A stretch of 64,000 nt of DNA from Notospermus geniculatus (Eukaryota; Nemertea; Pilidiophora; Heteronemertea; Lineidae): positions 76,258 through 140,257 of the forward strand of contig NMRB01001871.1 of the NCBI GenBank assembly GCA_002633025.1, in the 5' to 3' direction. Below the pieces are notes generated by a model. It saw only the letters and a program-made list of their open reading frames with translations. It was not told the DNA's origin and did no database searches. The position numbers were made by a program, and so were the translations under genes. Below are positions 33,653 to 46,300 of this stretch, piece by piece; the first letter of the stretch is position 1, and every line of letters starts with the position of its first letter.

Positions 33653-35382
33653 CGACAAAAGAGAAACGCTGTCCTACGTGAGTAACCAAGATATTACCAA
33701 AGCATCTCATGGAAAAGATACATGAATATAGAATCGAGAAGTGCGATCCAAATAGGACGGAGTCAACAGCTGAAGACCACAGGAGGAAACCAGACTCTCC
33801 GGAGAAAACCTGCGATGTCAAAGGGCCGTATGCTCGGCTCTGACTTCAGACAGACTTTCATTAAAGTCTGACTTTTCTCAATGCTTCAAGCAAAGAGAAA
33901 GTCTAACTTCAGCTGAAGTCCGACAGTCGCCCTCTCCAGCACACGAAGACGCTCGAGTCCGACGACTGTGAATCGAACCCTTAACCTCAGGGGTGACAGT
34001 CGGTGATGCTTCCATTGCTTCACTCTGACAGCCTGGAGTATCTCATCTGACGTCTGGTGCGTGGTCAGATTGTACTTGCCGGTAATGAGACCCTTTGATC
34101 AATTGTGAGAAGTCCTTCATGAGCCTTGTCATGTGATAATGGCTTCCGTGGAGCTGACCCATGAATCTTGCTTAGCCTGAGAAAAGTGGCTTAATCTATT
34201 GGCCAGCTTCCCTGTAATATCTGTAACTGCAAATTGATGATGATCATTGAGGGCTGTTGTGATTGAACGGTTCCGAGTCCAGCAATGTGTTATGGTAGGT
34301 CAGCCTTATGTTTCTTGGGTCGATCGATCAGCGTGCTGGTGTATGACCAGCTGGAAAGAAACATGTTTTTGTTCTTCCTTGCCGGAATGAAAGAAATGGG
34401 AGACCGAGTTACAATAGTTATCATCATAACCATGCATGTCCTCGCTGATGATAAAACCAGAACCGTTTTTCACGGATCCGGTTTGAGGCAGTTCACTTAT
34501 GTTTTGTACCATGAATAGGGAAGGATAGTACAGGTCGCATGTCTTTGTCACGGTACAAAAAGCAAGTAAATTGGCAGTGGCCTCAAACCGGATCGAACCG
34601 ACTCCGTGTAAAAAGGGCTTAAAGGGCACCGCACACGAGCGACAATTTTGACCGATTTGTCGGCCGACTTGGCTTCCGACCGCCAAAGCGACAAGATTTG
34701 GCGCTTCTGATTGGCTGATGTCTAGTCGCGCCACCAGTCTCGTAGGCGGTCGCCCAGATTTTGTCGCTCGTGTGCGGTGCCCTTAAGGTTCCTGTCAAAC
34801 CGGCGTTTGGTGTAGACTAAGGTTTGATTGTCCCACAACTTAGACCATCTGTCTCTAAATCAACGGAGAAAGAACTACATGATTTGATGGGAATTCACAT
34901 GCTCTGGAGACTTCCAGCAGCAAAGATTTCCAAATTTTTGAATAATGTAAACTGTCCAATAACGAAAACTTCATCAAGTGAAAGGGAAGATTGATGGTGA
35001 GCACTCGTGTATAAAGTTGAGCTAATGGAAAAAAATAAATGTATAAAAAATGAACCGTCAGTAAATCAGTTAGGGGAAGACCAACACCATCCAAATGATT
35101 TATGGAGCAGAAATGAAGTTCATCGAAAATCTTTCTCCCGCGGGGCCTAATCAGCATGTACTCGAAGAAAAATGCGACTTCGTCTGGCTGTTGACCTCTG
35201 GAGAATCGCGCTCTTTATCATACCATTGGACTCCGAAGTACATGTACATGCATTCAACAGAATTCTTTGTTTCATGTCACCTTGTCAAGTCATCCGGTAT
35301 TGTAAACTTCGATGCAGCATCTTGGCTCTATACTGGGTCATTGCTCAGATTCATCTAGCTTCACGCCGGGCTAATATAGCCA
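33653..35382 (+). repeat. Duplicated block 2, copy A
   Basis: Matches 37580-39357 almost throughout, starting CGACAAAAGAGAAACGCTG and ending GGGCTAATATAGCCA. Copy A carries a TTAA-flanked element at 34623-34782 that copy B lacks, and lacks the one copy B has at 37845-38048. The block has no convincing gene; the frames shared by both copies contain stops and indels. Confidence 0.88.
34623..34782. mobile_element. 160-bp TTAA-flanked MITE, present only in copy A
   Basis: Flanked by TTAA on both sides (34619-34622 and 34783-34786). Terminal inverted repeats are GGGCACCGCACACGAGCG and CGCTCGTGTGCGGTGCCC, more than 20 bases in full. The equivalent site in copy B reads GGGCTTTAGGTTCC with no insert. 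A TTAA duplication is the mark of piggyBac- or Kolobok-type transposases. Confidence 0.88.
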
Positions 35383-35884
35383 CGGCATATCCCGAATGTA
35401 GTTGCTCATTCTACGCATCTGATTCGGTATTTGTACAGAAGATCATCATGATAAAATCCATCCTGAAGCTAATAACACTCCTGACCATTTGGAGTGCAAA
35501 GTGGATGGCCATTATTGTATCCAGGTTCTGACTGTCTTCTTCTGGCACACTCTTTCTGTATGATTGATCGCGCCCGCCTCATATCATCTACATGCTACAT
35601 TTGGTAGGTATATCATTATGAACACTATCAGCAACCCACCCGGTCTGGCCAAAGGTACTTTTTTACAAAGGATCCTTCCCTTGTTCCAGTCACACACAGG
35701 CTGCGTTATTTGATTTGCTGCTGATTATATAGACTTCGACAACAAAAAAAAAACGTTCATTGCAATCGTAATTGGGGAAAGTCTCCAGGAGGCGAGGGCA
35801 CCCCGTACTGATTGAGGAAAACATGCCCGTCCCGCAGTACCAAGAGTCATTGCAGTTCAGTGCCCATATTCATAAACATACTTC
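35383..35884. other. Unique spacer, no gene recognised
   Basis: Just before the next element it holds GCCCATATTCATAAACATACTT, which is one half of a family-B-like palindrome (compare 39500). An A run lies at 35744-35753. Confidence 0.4.
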
Positions 35885-36965
35885 CCAGATAGCAACGATC
35901 GGTGGCCCACCGGTGGCAGAAGAGCGGGAAATCAGCGCATCGGCGGCCAGCAACGGTCTTTGGTGGCCCACCGTCGGGCCACTGGCGGAAAATGGACTAG
36001 AGGGGTATCGGTGGCAGCCACCAGTGGGCCACTGGTGGCAGATGAGGGGCAAATCAGGGGCCACCGACTGGTGGCACATCGGCGACAGCCACCAGTGGGC
36101 CACCAGTGGCAGAAGAGAGGCCACTGGAGCAGCGGGATATCGGCGACAGCCACCAGTGGGCCACCGGTGGTGAATTGGTGGCAAGCACATATCTTTTTCC
36201 TTTTACAAATTTTACCAAAAAATTGAATTTCTCAATCAATTCTTAAGTAAATTACTCCTTTTTACAATTATAAATCATCGTAAGTCAAACAAAGTTTGTA
36301 CCGGTGGGCAACTGGTGGCCCACTGGCGGGCCACCAGTTCGACCTGGCGAGATAACAATTATGTTCTAATTCGCAATAATTTAATGCAGAACCGATGACT
36401 CACGAAAGCAAACATATAAGAATGTTGATAAACTATGGTTTGAAATCTGAGACACAAATTTTAGGTTGTGGTTGTTTCTCTTTCAAAATTATATTGCATA
36501 ACATTGGTCTTATCTAAACCATAGACAATAATTTTTGCTGTGCATAGGTATACCCCATCCAACTGAACTCCACGTCTAAAGCTTCTCGGCCTATTGGCTA
36601 AGAAGTTATATGATATTTAAGAGGTGCGGACTCTGCCTCATGGTGAATCTGCCCTTTCCCTTGTGCTGACTTGGCTCAAGCAAGGCGGGGGGAGTTGTAC
36701 AGGAAGAAATTGCAAATTAAACGATCAGGACCGATATGGCTCTACCTACACGTGTTGAACTGCCACCAGTGGCCCACTAATTTCCCCAAAAGGTGCCCCC
36801 GAGATCACATCAATTTCCCTCTGCTGAGCCACTCATTTCCCACCGGTGGCCCACCGGTGGGGAGGTTTGCATTACCACCGGTGGGCCACCAGCGGCAGCC
36901 ACCGGTGGGCCTCCGGTACTGCATCCAGTGGGCCACCGGTGGCCCACTGAAAATTGTTATCTGGG
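35885..36965. mobile_element. TIR element with GGTGGCCCACCGG-type subterminal repeats (right end at N gap)
   Basis: The left end CCCAGATAGCAACGATCGG pairs with the right end TTGTTATCTGGG just before the gap. Next to each end are many copies of a palindromic unit around GGTGGCCCACCGGTGG (35900-36180, 36300-36345, 36765-36950). The middle is AT-rich and non-coding. Frames translated across it give low-complexity GGPPVA-type peptides and are not genes. The sequence ending in an N run fits the assembler failing on this repeat. The family is unknown to me. Confidence 0.65.
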
Positions 36966-37579
36966 NNNNNNNNNNNNNNNNNNNNNNNNNNNNNNNNNNN
37001 NNNNNNNNNNNNNNNNNNNNNNNNNNNNNNNNNNNNNNNNNNNNNNNNNNNNNNNNNNNNNNNNNNNNNNNNNNNNNNNNNNNNNNNNNNNNNNNNNNNN
37101 NNNNNNNNNNNNNNNNNNNNNNNNNNNNNNNNNNNNNNNNNNNNNNNNNNNNNNNNNNNNNNNNNNNNNNNNNNNNNNNNNNNNNNNNNNNNNNNNNNNN
37201 NNNNNNNNNNNNNNNNNNNNNNNNNNNNNNNNNNNNNNNNNNNNNNNNNNNNNNNNNNNNNNNNNNNNNNNNNNNNNNNNNNNNNNNNNNNNNNNNNNNN
37301 NNNNNNNNNNNNNNNNNNNNNNNNNNNNNNNNNNNNNNNNNNNNNNNNNNNNNNNNNNNNNNNNNNNNNNNNNNNNNNNNNNNNNNNNNNNNNNNNNNNN
37401 NNNNNNNNNNNNNNNNNNNNNNNNNNNNNNNNNNNNNNNNNNNNNNNNNNNNNNNNNNNNNNNNNNNNNNNNNNNNNNNNNNNNNNNNNNNNNNNNNNNN
37501 NNNNNNNNNNNNNNNNNNNNNNNNNNNNNNNNNNNNNNNNNNNNNNNNNNNNNNNNNNNNNNNNNNNNNNNNNNNNNNN
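36966..37579. other. Assembly gap (614 N)
   Basis: Unknown sequence. Any translated frame crossing it is meaningless. It separates the TIR element from duplicated block 2, copy B. Confidence 1.
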
Positions 37580-39357
37580 CGACAAAAGAGAAACGCTGTC
37601 CTACGTGAGTAACCAAGATATTACCAAAGCATCTCATGGAAAAGATACATGAATATAGAATCGAGAAGTGCGATCCAAATAGGACGGAGTCAACAGCTGA
37701 AGACCACAGGAGGAAACCAGACTCTCCGGAGAAAACCTGCGATGTCAAAGGGCCGTATGCTCGGCTCTGACTTCAGACAGACTTTCATTAAAGTCTGACT
37801 TTTCTCAATGCTTCAAGCAAAGAGAAAGTCTAACTTCAGCTTAAAGGAGCACGGTATTGCCACTTTTTCTCGACAGCCGGCGCCACCGTGCCACTCTCCA
37901 ACCCAAGAGTCTGACAACGTCTCGGCGAATGACCCGATTTACTGCGTACATTTTGTAATGCATTTTTGTAGTTCGTCTTACTGCCGCTAGGTGTCTCCCT
38001 CTACGTCGGCAGTCAAATAACGCATTTGAGATCCAATACCGTGGTGCTTTAAGTCCGACAGCCGCCCTCTCCAGCACACGAAGACGCTCGAGTCCGACGA
38101 CCGGGGATCGAACCCTTAACCTCAGGGGTGACAGTCGGTGATGCTTCCATTGCTCCGCTGTGACAGCCTGGAGTATCTCATTTGACGTCTGGTGCGTGGC
38201 CAGATTGTACTTGCCGGTAATGAGACCCTTTGATCAATTGTGAGAAGTCCTTCATGAGCCTTGTCATGTGATAATGGCTTCCGTGGAGCTGACCCATGAA
38301 TCTTGCTTAGCCTAAGAAAAGTGGCTTAATCTATTGGCCAGCTTCCCTGTAATATCTGTAACTGCAAATTGATGATGATCATTGAGGGCTGTTGTGATTG
38401 AACGGTTCCGAGTCCAGCAATGTGTTATGGTAGGTCAGCCTTATGTTTCTTGGGTCGATCGATCAGCGTGCTGGTGTATGACCAGCTGGAAAGAACGTGT
38501 TTCTGTTCTTCCATGCCGGAATGAAAGAAATGGGAGACCGAGTTACAATAGTTATCATCATAACCATGCATGTATCCAAATCCTCGTTGATGATAAAACC
38601 AGAACCGTTTTTCACGGATCCGGTTTGAGGCAGTTCACTTATGTTTTGTACCATGAATAGGGAAGGATAGTACAGGTCGCATGTCTTTGTCACGGTACAA
38701 AAAGCAAGTAAATTGGCAGTGGCCTCAAACCGGATCGAACCGACTCCGTGTAAAAAGGGCTTTAGGTTCCTGTCAAACCGGCGTTTGGTGTAGACTAGGT
38801 TTGATTGACCCACAACTTAGACCGTCTGTCTCTAAATCAACGGAGAAAGAACTACATGATTTGCTGGGAATTCACATGCTCTGGAGACTTCCAGCAGCAA
38901 CGATTTCCAAATTTTTGAATAATGTAAACTGTCCAATAACGAAAACTTCATCAAGTGAAAGGGAAGATTGATGGTGAGCACTCGTGTATGAAGTTGAGCT
39001 AATGGAAAAAAATAAATGTATAAAAAATGAACCGTCAGTAAATCAGTTAGGGGAAGACCAACACCATCAAAATGATTTATGGGGCAGAAATGAAGTTCAT
39101 CGAAAATCTTTCTCCCGCGGGGCCTAATCAGCATGTACTCGAAGAAAAATGCGACTTCGTCTGGCTGTTGACCTCTGGAGAATCGCGCTCTTTATCATAC
39201 CATTGGACTCCGAAGTACATGTACATGCATTCAACAGAATTCTTTGTTTCATGTCACCTTGTCAAGCCATCCGGTATTCTAAACTTCGGTGCAGCATCTT
39301 GGCCCTACTGGGTCATTGCTCAGATTCATCTAGCTTCACGCCGGGCTAATATAGCCA
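37580..39357 (+). repeat. Duplicated block 2, copy B
   Basis: Counterpart of 33653-35382, with the same order and few substitutions. It begins right after the N gap and ends at a single n (39358). Carries its own TTAA-flanked insertion (37845-38048). Confidence 0.88.
37845..38048. mobile_element. 204-bp TTAA-flanked MITE, present only in copy B
   Basis: TTAA flanks at 37841-37844 and 38049-38052. Inverted ends AGGAGCACGGTATTG and CAATACCGTGGTGCT. Copy A reads CTTCAGCTGAAGTCCG at this point with no insert. The family differs from the 160-bp element but has the same target choice. Confidence 0.88.
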
Positions 39358-39358
39358 N

Positions 39359-39497
39359 CTGGAACCTTATTCACGAAGCCCCCGTAACTTTACCTAGTGC
39401 ATAAACTATATGTCTATTTGCGGGAAACCTATTGTTCACTATCAACCTGACAAAGGATTCGCTTACCTTTAAAAGTGACGGGGGCTTTGTGAATAAA
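39359..39497. mobile_element. MITE, family A, copy 5
   Basis: CTTATTCACGAAGCCCCCGTAAC on the left and GTGACGGGGGCTTTGTGAAT on the right are inverted. The core CCTATTGTTCACTATCAACC and GACAAAGGATTCGC is present. Its right end again touches a family-B-like palindrome. Confidence 0.75.
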
Positions 39498-39499
39498 AT

Positions 39500-39620
39500 C
39501 CCAGGGCCCATATTCATAAAACTACTTAAGTCTAAGTGCGACATTTCCTTTGTTCAACACAAAAGATAAGTACATGTACATGTACCACACTTTGACTTAA
39601 GTGTGTTTATGAATATGGGA
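39500..39620. mobile_element. MITE, family B-like, copy 3
   Basis: CCCAGGGCCCATATTCATAA on the left; the right end has TTATGAATATGGG. Inner arms ACTTAAGTCTAAGTG and CACTTTGACTTAAGTG pair. ACATGTACATGTAC lies in the loop. Confidence 0.65.
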
Positions 39621-39798
39621 TGATCGAGCGGTTCACCCAATACTAAGTAGACTAAGTTCCATTGCTTTATATTGCTGTCAGTAAAACGAAAAGTGCTCTT
39701 TGGGTTACTTTATATGGATGAAAATGGATATCCTAAATAAGCCTGAGGCTTTGTCGCAAATGAATCTGCTTTTGACAGGCGAGCTGATTAGACTACGA

Positions 39799-40197
39799 TC
39801 ATGATGTCCCCCTCTCCGAAGCGTATTCCCGATGGTCATGCTGGAACTTCATTATTTGAACCACTTCATGCCAAGAGTGAGATTGGATCACTTCAACTGT
39901 TGGCTGCCAAGGTCCTCTTCCTGTAGGCATACTAAATCTGCAGGTCGGTTGCACTGGTTCATTCCTGATTTCCCCTAACACAACCAATCCATTATGCGTG
40001 GTTTGTTTCCAACCCTTCGGGTACTCAGGGACAATCTCAAAGAGTTTAGCCATCGGTGTCCGTGAGATCGGGTGAAATTTCAGAACAAAGAGTGGTTCTT
40101 CCGTCGGTAAGCCTCTAACCCTTGGTGAGGCACAGTGGGTGAACAGAAGTGTCAGTCTGGCAGTGATGTTGGTGTCACCTGACTTTAGAAGCGACTA
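39799..40197 (-). CDS. Unrecognised open frame, possible exon
   Basis: An open frame of about 130 codons runs from near 40197 to the stop at 39799. It reads GDTNITARLTLLFTHCASPR, then GLPTEEPLFVLKFHPISR, an ATG at 40053 (MAKLFEIVPEYPKGW), EIRNEPVQPTCRFSMP and ending REYASERGTS. Composition is protein-like (balanced, many charged and aromatic residues), and a frame this long is uncommon here. A possible acceptor (TAAAGTCAG) stands just upstream at about 40185. I recognise no family. It lies about 120 bases from the Popeye gene 2 5' UTR exon on the opposite strand. It could be a terminal exon, a decayed gene fragment or chance. Confidence 0.3.
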
Positions 40198-40316
40198 ATG
40201 GGGTTGAAATCTCAGCATTCAGGTACAACAAAGCAACCAAGGTAGATCGTGTTGCTTTTCACTCCAGCATAAAACAACATCCACGGCTCATCTCTCCTGT
40301 CATTTTCTACTTGCAG

Positions 40317-40340
40317 ACGCTGCTGACGTAGCCTAAAAGA
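40317..40340 (+). promoter_or_regulatory. 5' UTR part of the first coding exon, Popeye gene 2
   Basis: An acceptor TTTTCTACTTGCAG ends at 40316, only 24 bases before the ATG. There must therefore be an upstream non-coding exon, as for gene 1. The UTR stub contains an in-frame TAG (GTAGCC), so the coding frame cannot extend upstream. Confidence 0.6.
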
Positions 40341-43300
40341 ATGGTTGACAACGCAAGCAACTACCAAAACTTCTCGGTCCTTATGCTGGAGTCATCATCA
40401 GGAATAGAAGACGATGACTCGTGGAATACCACACAGAAGAACAGGACAAACAAAACCTGTGATGCCTGGGAAGACGCATCCGATGTCTTATTCCAATTGG
40501 CAAATCTATGTTTCGCCATTTCATTCCTTGCGCCGAGCACCTATAAATTTCACATCCTTTTCTTACGAAGTCTTGTCGCTTTAGGGAATACATTCTACTT
40601 CCTATGGGCATCCCTAGCGACATGTTTCATTGATGTCCTCGGCTGGCATTTAGTCTTCCTCTTAGCAAACATTGGGTATCTTTCTTACCTTGGGTACCAC
40701 TCATACCCAGAAAAGTTTCATCCAGCCCTCAAGCCATATTTTGCACATTTGGATACATATAAAGTTGATCGAACTACATTTAAGGAGTTCACCTCTGTGG
40801 GAGAGGTTGTGACATTAGAAAAAGGTGCTATCTATGCTACTGAAAAGGAGACGAGGTGTAAAGAAAAGCTGTCGGTTTTATTGCATGGAAGGTAAGGAAA
40901 GCTGACGAAAAAAGTGTCATCTTTTGTCGTTGTGATGTGACACCCTTTTAACTTTTTTTATAGTAATTCAATGTGGGGTTGTCGTGGGAGGAGAGGAGAG
41001 GCACATTTTTCTTCAGACTATTTCGCTTCTTTACCATACTTCCTGTCGTATTGTAAGGTGTTATGATGCCCATCCATTTTGTTTGTCGATGTGAGTTGGT
41101 AACCAGCAGAGTGTGACTCATCGGCCGGTATTTTAGAATGCTCCTCAACTTAAATGAAATCCTCAGGCTATTGTTCTCAACAGGAGAACAATAGCCTTGG
41201 GGAACTCCTTTACGTTGAGGAACATTCTAAAATACGGGCCATTGTCTTTTTCAACATCCATAATCCATCTTCATTTCAAGCAGCGTGGTCACACGTCTGG
41301 CCAGTTCCAGCCTCAAATTGCAGGAATATTGCCCGGGTGCTTAAACATGTAAAATGCGAATCCACCTTGGCCTACACACAAGTACAGAGAACATGCATGA
41401 CAAATTACCAGGGCCCAAATCCATAAAACCTTGCTAGGCTTAGTTGCCTGCTAAAGTGCCCAGTTTGTACAGGCCGATGGGTGTACACAACTAGCAACCA
41501 ACTAAGCTAGCAAGGTTTTATGGATTTGGGCCAAGGCTTCTGCACGCAACACCCACCAACACCCGGTCATGTTCGGCCATTCACCTTCCGCAAGTAACTC
41601 ACTTTGAGTAGACACTCGATCCCTTTCGAGAAGTCAGTAAACAACATTAGAGATAGAGGCCTACCATCAGAAATCTTATCATGTCACCATTACATTAGTG
41701 TGTTGTCGACGTACGTTTCCCTTCTTGATTGAAAAGTCGAGTGTTAGGGAGACATATGCCGGAAAAGCATCAAACGTGATGTGAGGAGAAACTGGCGTTT
41801 TTTTGAGCGCCTGCCAATATTGATTCCGAAAGCAGGCACGTCTCACCTAGTTCAGGGTTCCTAATGGATTGCATGAGAAAAGATTATGTGAGGGGTGAAA
41901 TTGGATTCTGACGAAGGCGTCCGATAATCTTCTCTTGTGGATACCTTGAATGCCTTGCTATCACAAGCTTATTCTCTCATCGTATTCATAGTCAAATTGA
42001 AAGCCAGTTCTTTCAGAAATGAATCTCCTTGTATTACAAAGGTCCAGTGGTAAGGACTGTGGGCCATATTCAAGGGTTAGACGCGTACAACTTTTCTCAT
42101 ATCAGATTCAAGGCACATTCTAGCTTTTGTTTGGTGTTAATCCGCACTGATCGTTTTTCTTCTGTTCCGAATGAGGTAACATGGTTATACAATCGGTTTC
42201 TCCGCGAATTTTGCCTCGGGTAACTTGTTTCTTTTGTCTCACTCTGGTCAAGGTTGCTTGAGCATACCTTTTCTTTTGTTCTTCACCTTGAGGACAGAGC
42301 AAAACAATACATTTGTGTGCCTTGTAGAACCATAAGAACGAGCCAATCCAGATTATGATTTTCATGTCTATAACACTTACTATATACAACATACAAACGT
42401 TTTCGGCAGCATCCTGCTAGCCCTCCTCAGGTAAAGTGAGACAGTCGCTGATGACGCAGTCGCTGTTAGCTCAACTGTTAGCAGTCGCTGTTAGGCCAGC
42501 ATTCGTTGCTTTACCTATATTCTTTCGTGGCCCAAGTCGCTGAGACCAACTGTAGAGAATGCAGATAAAATTGAGTCCTTTGAAGAACATGCCACTGGAT
42601 GAAATTTTTAGCCAGCCGTACACAGCTCAACATCATAATGCATCAGTTAAAAATTCGCCCAGTCGGTTCATTGCTATTAATATACAGTAAACCACTGATA
42701 TATGTGTAAGTTCACATTCATATAAATAGCTACATGAATGCAAATAACCTTTAATGCTTGCCACCCTGACTCCAACCTATAAAGATTTCCCCAGCAGTCG
42801 TCTAGAAATATTACTTACGCATTGCCAACTCTTACATGTCGTTTTCGATCGGCGGTGATCAAGAAAATGAGATATGCTCTAAATTCAATATTGGCTGACT
42901 ATTTATGTTCAACACTGTGATCGGGAATAGGCAAAAAAGAAGACTATTTAGGTTGATGGAAGGTAATATTTGTAACCCTTTGAGAGCCAATAAGTGACGA
43001 GTCCTCTGACGATCATTCGTGTGTTACCACGAGCAAATGCTCAGGTACTCTGCTGCCAGTGTCACCAAGTGGTTGTGCAACCATCACAGTGCAACACGTC
43101 CACTGTGCAGCACAGGGAGTAGCGCCCCTGCCTTGAGGAGCTAGCACGCCCGCATTAATGGGCATCAACTAAGGTCAGTTCTCAAAGGAATGAGCTTGAC
43201 CTTCAGAAAGTTGTACCAACAGTAGTCCATCGAGTGTCATGTCAATGTTGAGGCTTTGAAGTCGTTCTAAAACTGCTGCTCGCTGTTGCTGTTCAAAGAA

Positions 43301-46300
43301 TACATGTACATTCCTTTGGATGCTCATAATCCATTATCACCGACACAAGAATTCGCCACTGCACCATTGGCAAATACCACCAGATGACTGGTAACAAATG
43401 AATGAAATTGCCTTTGTTATGAAATAAACTTTTGTTATGAACAACCAATGCCAACTTGTTGTGCATGAAGTAATGCCTCCAGTGCTTTCTTTTGAGTAAT
43501 CATCCATTTACGACCGAATGCATCATTGCTCTTCCTCTAATTGGTCCCTAAAGCAACTCATTCAATACGTCGACCATTTTCATTTTTGAAACTTTTTCAA
43601 CTTGAAGAAGGAATATTTTTGAAGTGAACTGAAAGATGTTCGTGCCAGGAGAAATGACTCGACGGGCAGCAGTTGCCGGTACTTTCCTGTTACAGTTCAC
43701 CCAGAAACTAGGTAACCGTATATGTTGCTCTTGCTAGAAGCAAGGAACTTTTGGCAATCCAGTTCATCGGTGGAAACGACTTCCAGTTGAACTCTCCGAA
43801 GCATAACTACAACAGATGTGAGCCATGAGTTGTGAATAGCAGTTGATGTAAAGGATTCGAAGTCTTGATGTGAAATGCAGTATCGAAGGATTTGCAGGCA
43901 ATTTAACTGCAGTCTCTTTATGGTATAAGATAAAAGCGGTTCATCATGGCCACCGTGGCCCCAATCTCTGGCAGCATCGGACCATTTAGCAAGTCGGGTT
44001 GAATCTAAGAGAGCTGTGGGCGATATTCGTATAGTGATCATCTTCAAGTAGCTGACGGTGATTAAGCCCTACACTGAACTTTCATCTTATCAAAGGACCA
44101 GGAATCGATCGGCTTGTTGTAATAAAGTAATTATCAGTCACTTCTATCCATTTGTGGTGGTGTTGATGATGTAGCATGCCCTTGGCTATAATATACCATT
44201 GCAAATTCTTTCTGCAGATTTCCCATTAGATGCCTCGGCAGTGAGTTAATTGTTGGTTGTGTACATGAACTAGACACAAAAAAGTCTCCATGAGATCCAT
44301 AAAAGCTACATTCTCTGTATACATATCGAGAATAATTGTAACCTCACATGGGGGTTCAATTCTGAAAAATTAACTCACCCTGCCTTGCGGTAGTTGCTTA
44401 TACAGTAGCATAATACACCCTGTGAACCGGGTGCTTTTGGCTCGCCAGGTACAAGGAAGTGTTGTTACCATGGAGTCTGACATGGCACCCACAATAGTCG
44501 CAAGACAGCACTTTCTGGCCTCAATCATGCCTCTAGAGATTTCTATACCAAAGAGGTAACCTGCAGTTGACAACTCATCACATTTTTGATGATGTTGAAT
44601 CGAAGGAAAGCGTAGTCTTCGTCAATCTCATTAACATGTTCGTGTTGGTTTAATTTCAACTTTCCATGTACCTCGACCATGTTTACCTTAAAACATGATT
44701 AGCACAACCTAGTAATTGTCACCTCTCTTTCCTGTACATGCCACAACTTCAGCAACAGCAATCTTGCTGAATGTAACAGATTTACCGGTAATGTACTTTA
44801 CCATTAGTACCTCATATAGATTACCTGATTATGAGGGATTTCATTTCCCGTGCGACACCACAGAACTAATGGGGTACAAATATCTTATTGGAACGAATAT
44901 AGAAAGTGATAAAGGTCAAGTCTTGGGTCTAATGGCTTATTTCCGCGTTCAACATGGAAGTGACAGGATATTGAACCAACATCTTTTATTTCATGCTTCA
45001 ACATGTCATCAGAATTTTTTTTCCTGCTATACCTGTACTTCGTCTTACTGCGTCTCAAAAATTATACGACTTGGCCAACATTCAGCGTTTTCATTCGATG
45101 AGATTTTCCATGATTCCACCATTTTTAGCCACATAACTAAATGGAGCCTTTTCCCAATGAGTACCGAGGCATTTTTATTGACTAAATGTCTGGTGTCACG
45201 AAATAAGGAAAGGCTTTGGTATTAAGTTGGGAATTTGCTATCAACATACATGTATCCTGGATCCTGGAGTTCCTTTTCACAAGATAAAATTGCCAATTCC
45301 TTTGAAATGAAGCATTTCTTACCAATCGAAAGATTTCTATATATACCTTACTGGTACATTTACCATGTGCCTTTGGTGAACGCCTTTCTGCACATCAAAC
45401 CTAAGATACAAAGCATGAAGCTTCCTTTGATGAATTTACCAGTTAAGTTTAGTCGTTATTAATTTGCCTACTGATATTTATACAGCTTTCTTCGCGCATG
45501 TTGCTGCAAGAATTAGCGAGCTTTGGAAAGGAATGCCCCAAAGCTACTGCTGTAAATTAATGAGAAATTCTTCTTCGGCAAATTTTGTGTTCAGTCACAA
45601 GATTTTTACCTTACAACACTTTGAGTGGCTGATGTACATGTATGAGAACCATAAAATTGGCAATGTCATCTGAAACGTCACATTGAGTTAACTTTGATGT
45701 AGACCTCCTTTAGTGACACCATAAATGTATGAGTTTAAATCAGGCTGTCTGGCCATTACGTTGATGGTTACAAAGCCAGATCCGGTGTGTTTGTCAGGCA
45801 AAGTTTGGACAGGCATATTGATCAGACAGCCCAATAAAGAGCATTGCTTTCATCTCATGCATGCTCAGGCCTAACTTGTGAAGCTGTTGACGTAAATCGT
45901 TTCCCAATAGGATTGGCCAAATAGCCTATACTGCTACAAAGGATACAAGTCAAAGCTTACCGAATGATGCAAAGCTTTGTGCATCGTTTCTTTTTCAGCT
46001 CACACCATTATCTTGGTTGCTAAGGATCAGATTCTGTTGCCGTGTCTAATCCTTTTTCTCCCGTCAGTCGGTTGTCATGAGCACTTTCCTTCATTTGCAA
46101 GCTGTGAGAAATATTTGCATCTCAAAGGATGCTGGAGATAACACCTTTATGCTTTTATCCAGCGTCAGATCCCGACGCTATGTATGAGCTGTAGATTNCT
46201 GTATACATATCGAGAATAATTGTAACCTCACATGGGGGTTCAATTCTGAAAAATTAACTCACCCTGCCTTGCGGTAGTTGCTTATACAGTAGCATAATAC

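Noticed and set aside
35772-36226. Gly/Pro/Trp-rich frames on both strands
   Set aside because: Translations of the GGTGGCCCACC repeat in every frame; both strands open because the unit is palindromic and lacks stops.
36671-37748. Long open frames (230-313 codons) over 36671-37748
   Set aside because: They consist mainly of untranslatable N from the assembly gap at 36966-37579, flanked by low-complexity repeat translation.
44716-45225. 169-codon plus-strand frame in block 3
   Set aside because: Its allelic copy at 46600 is truncated to 117 codons by a point change, there is no motif, and it lies inside a Popeye intron.
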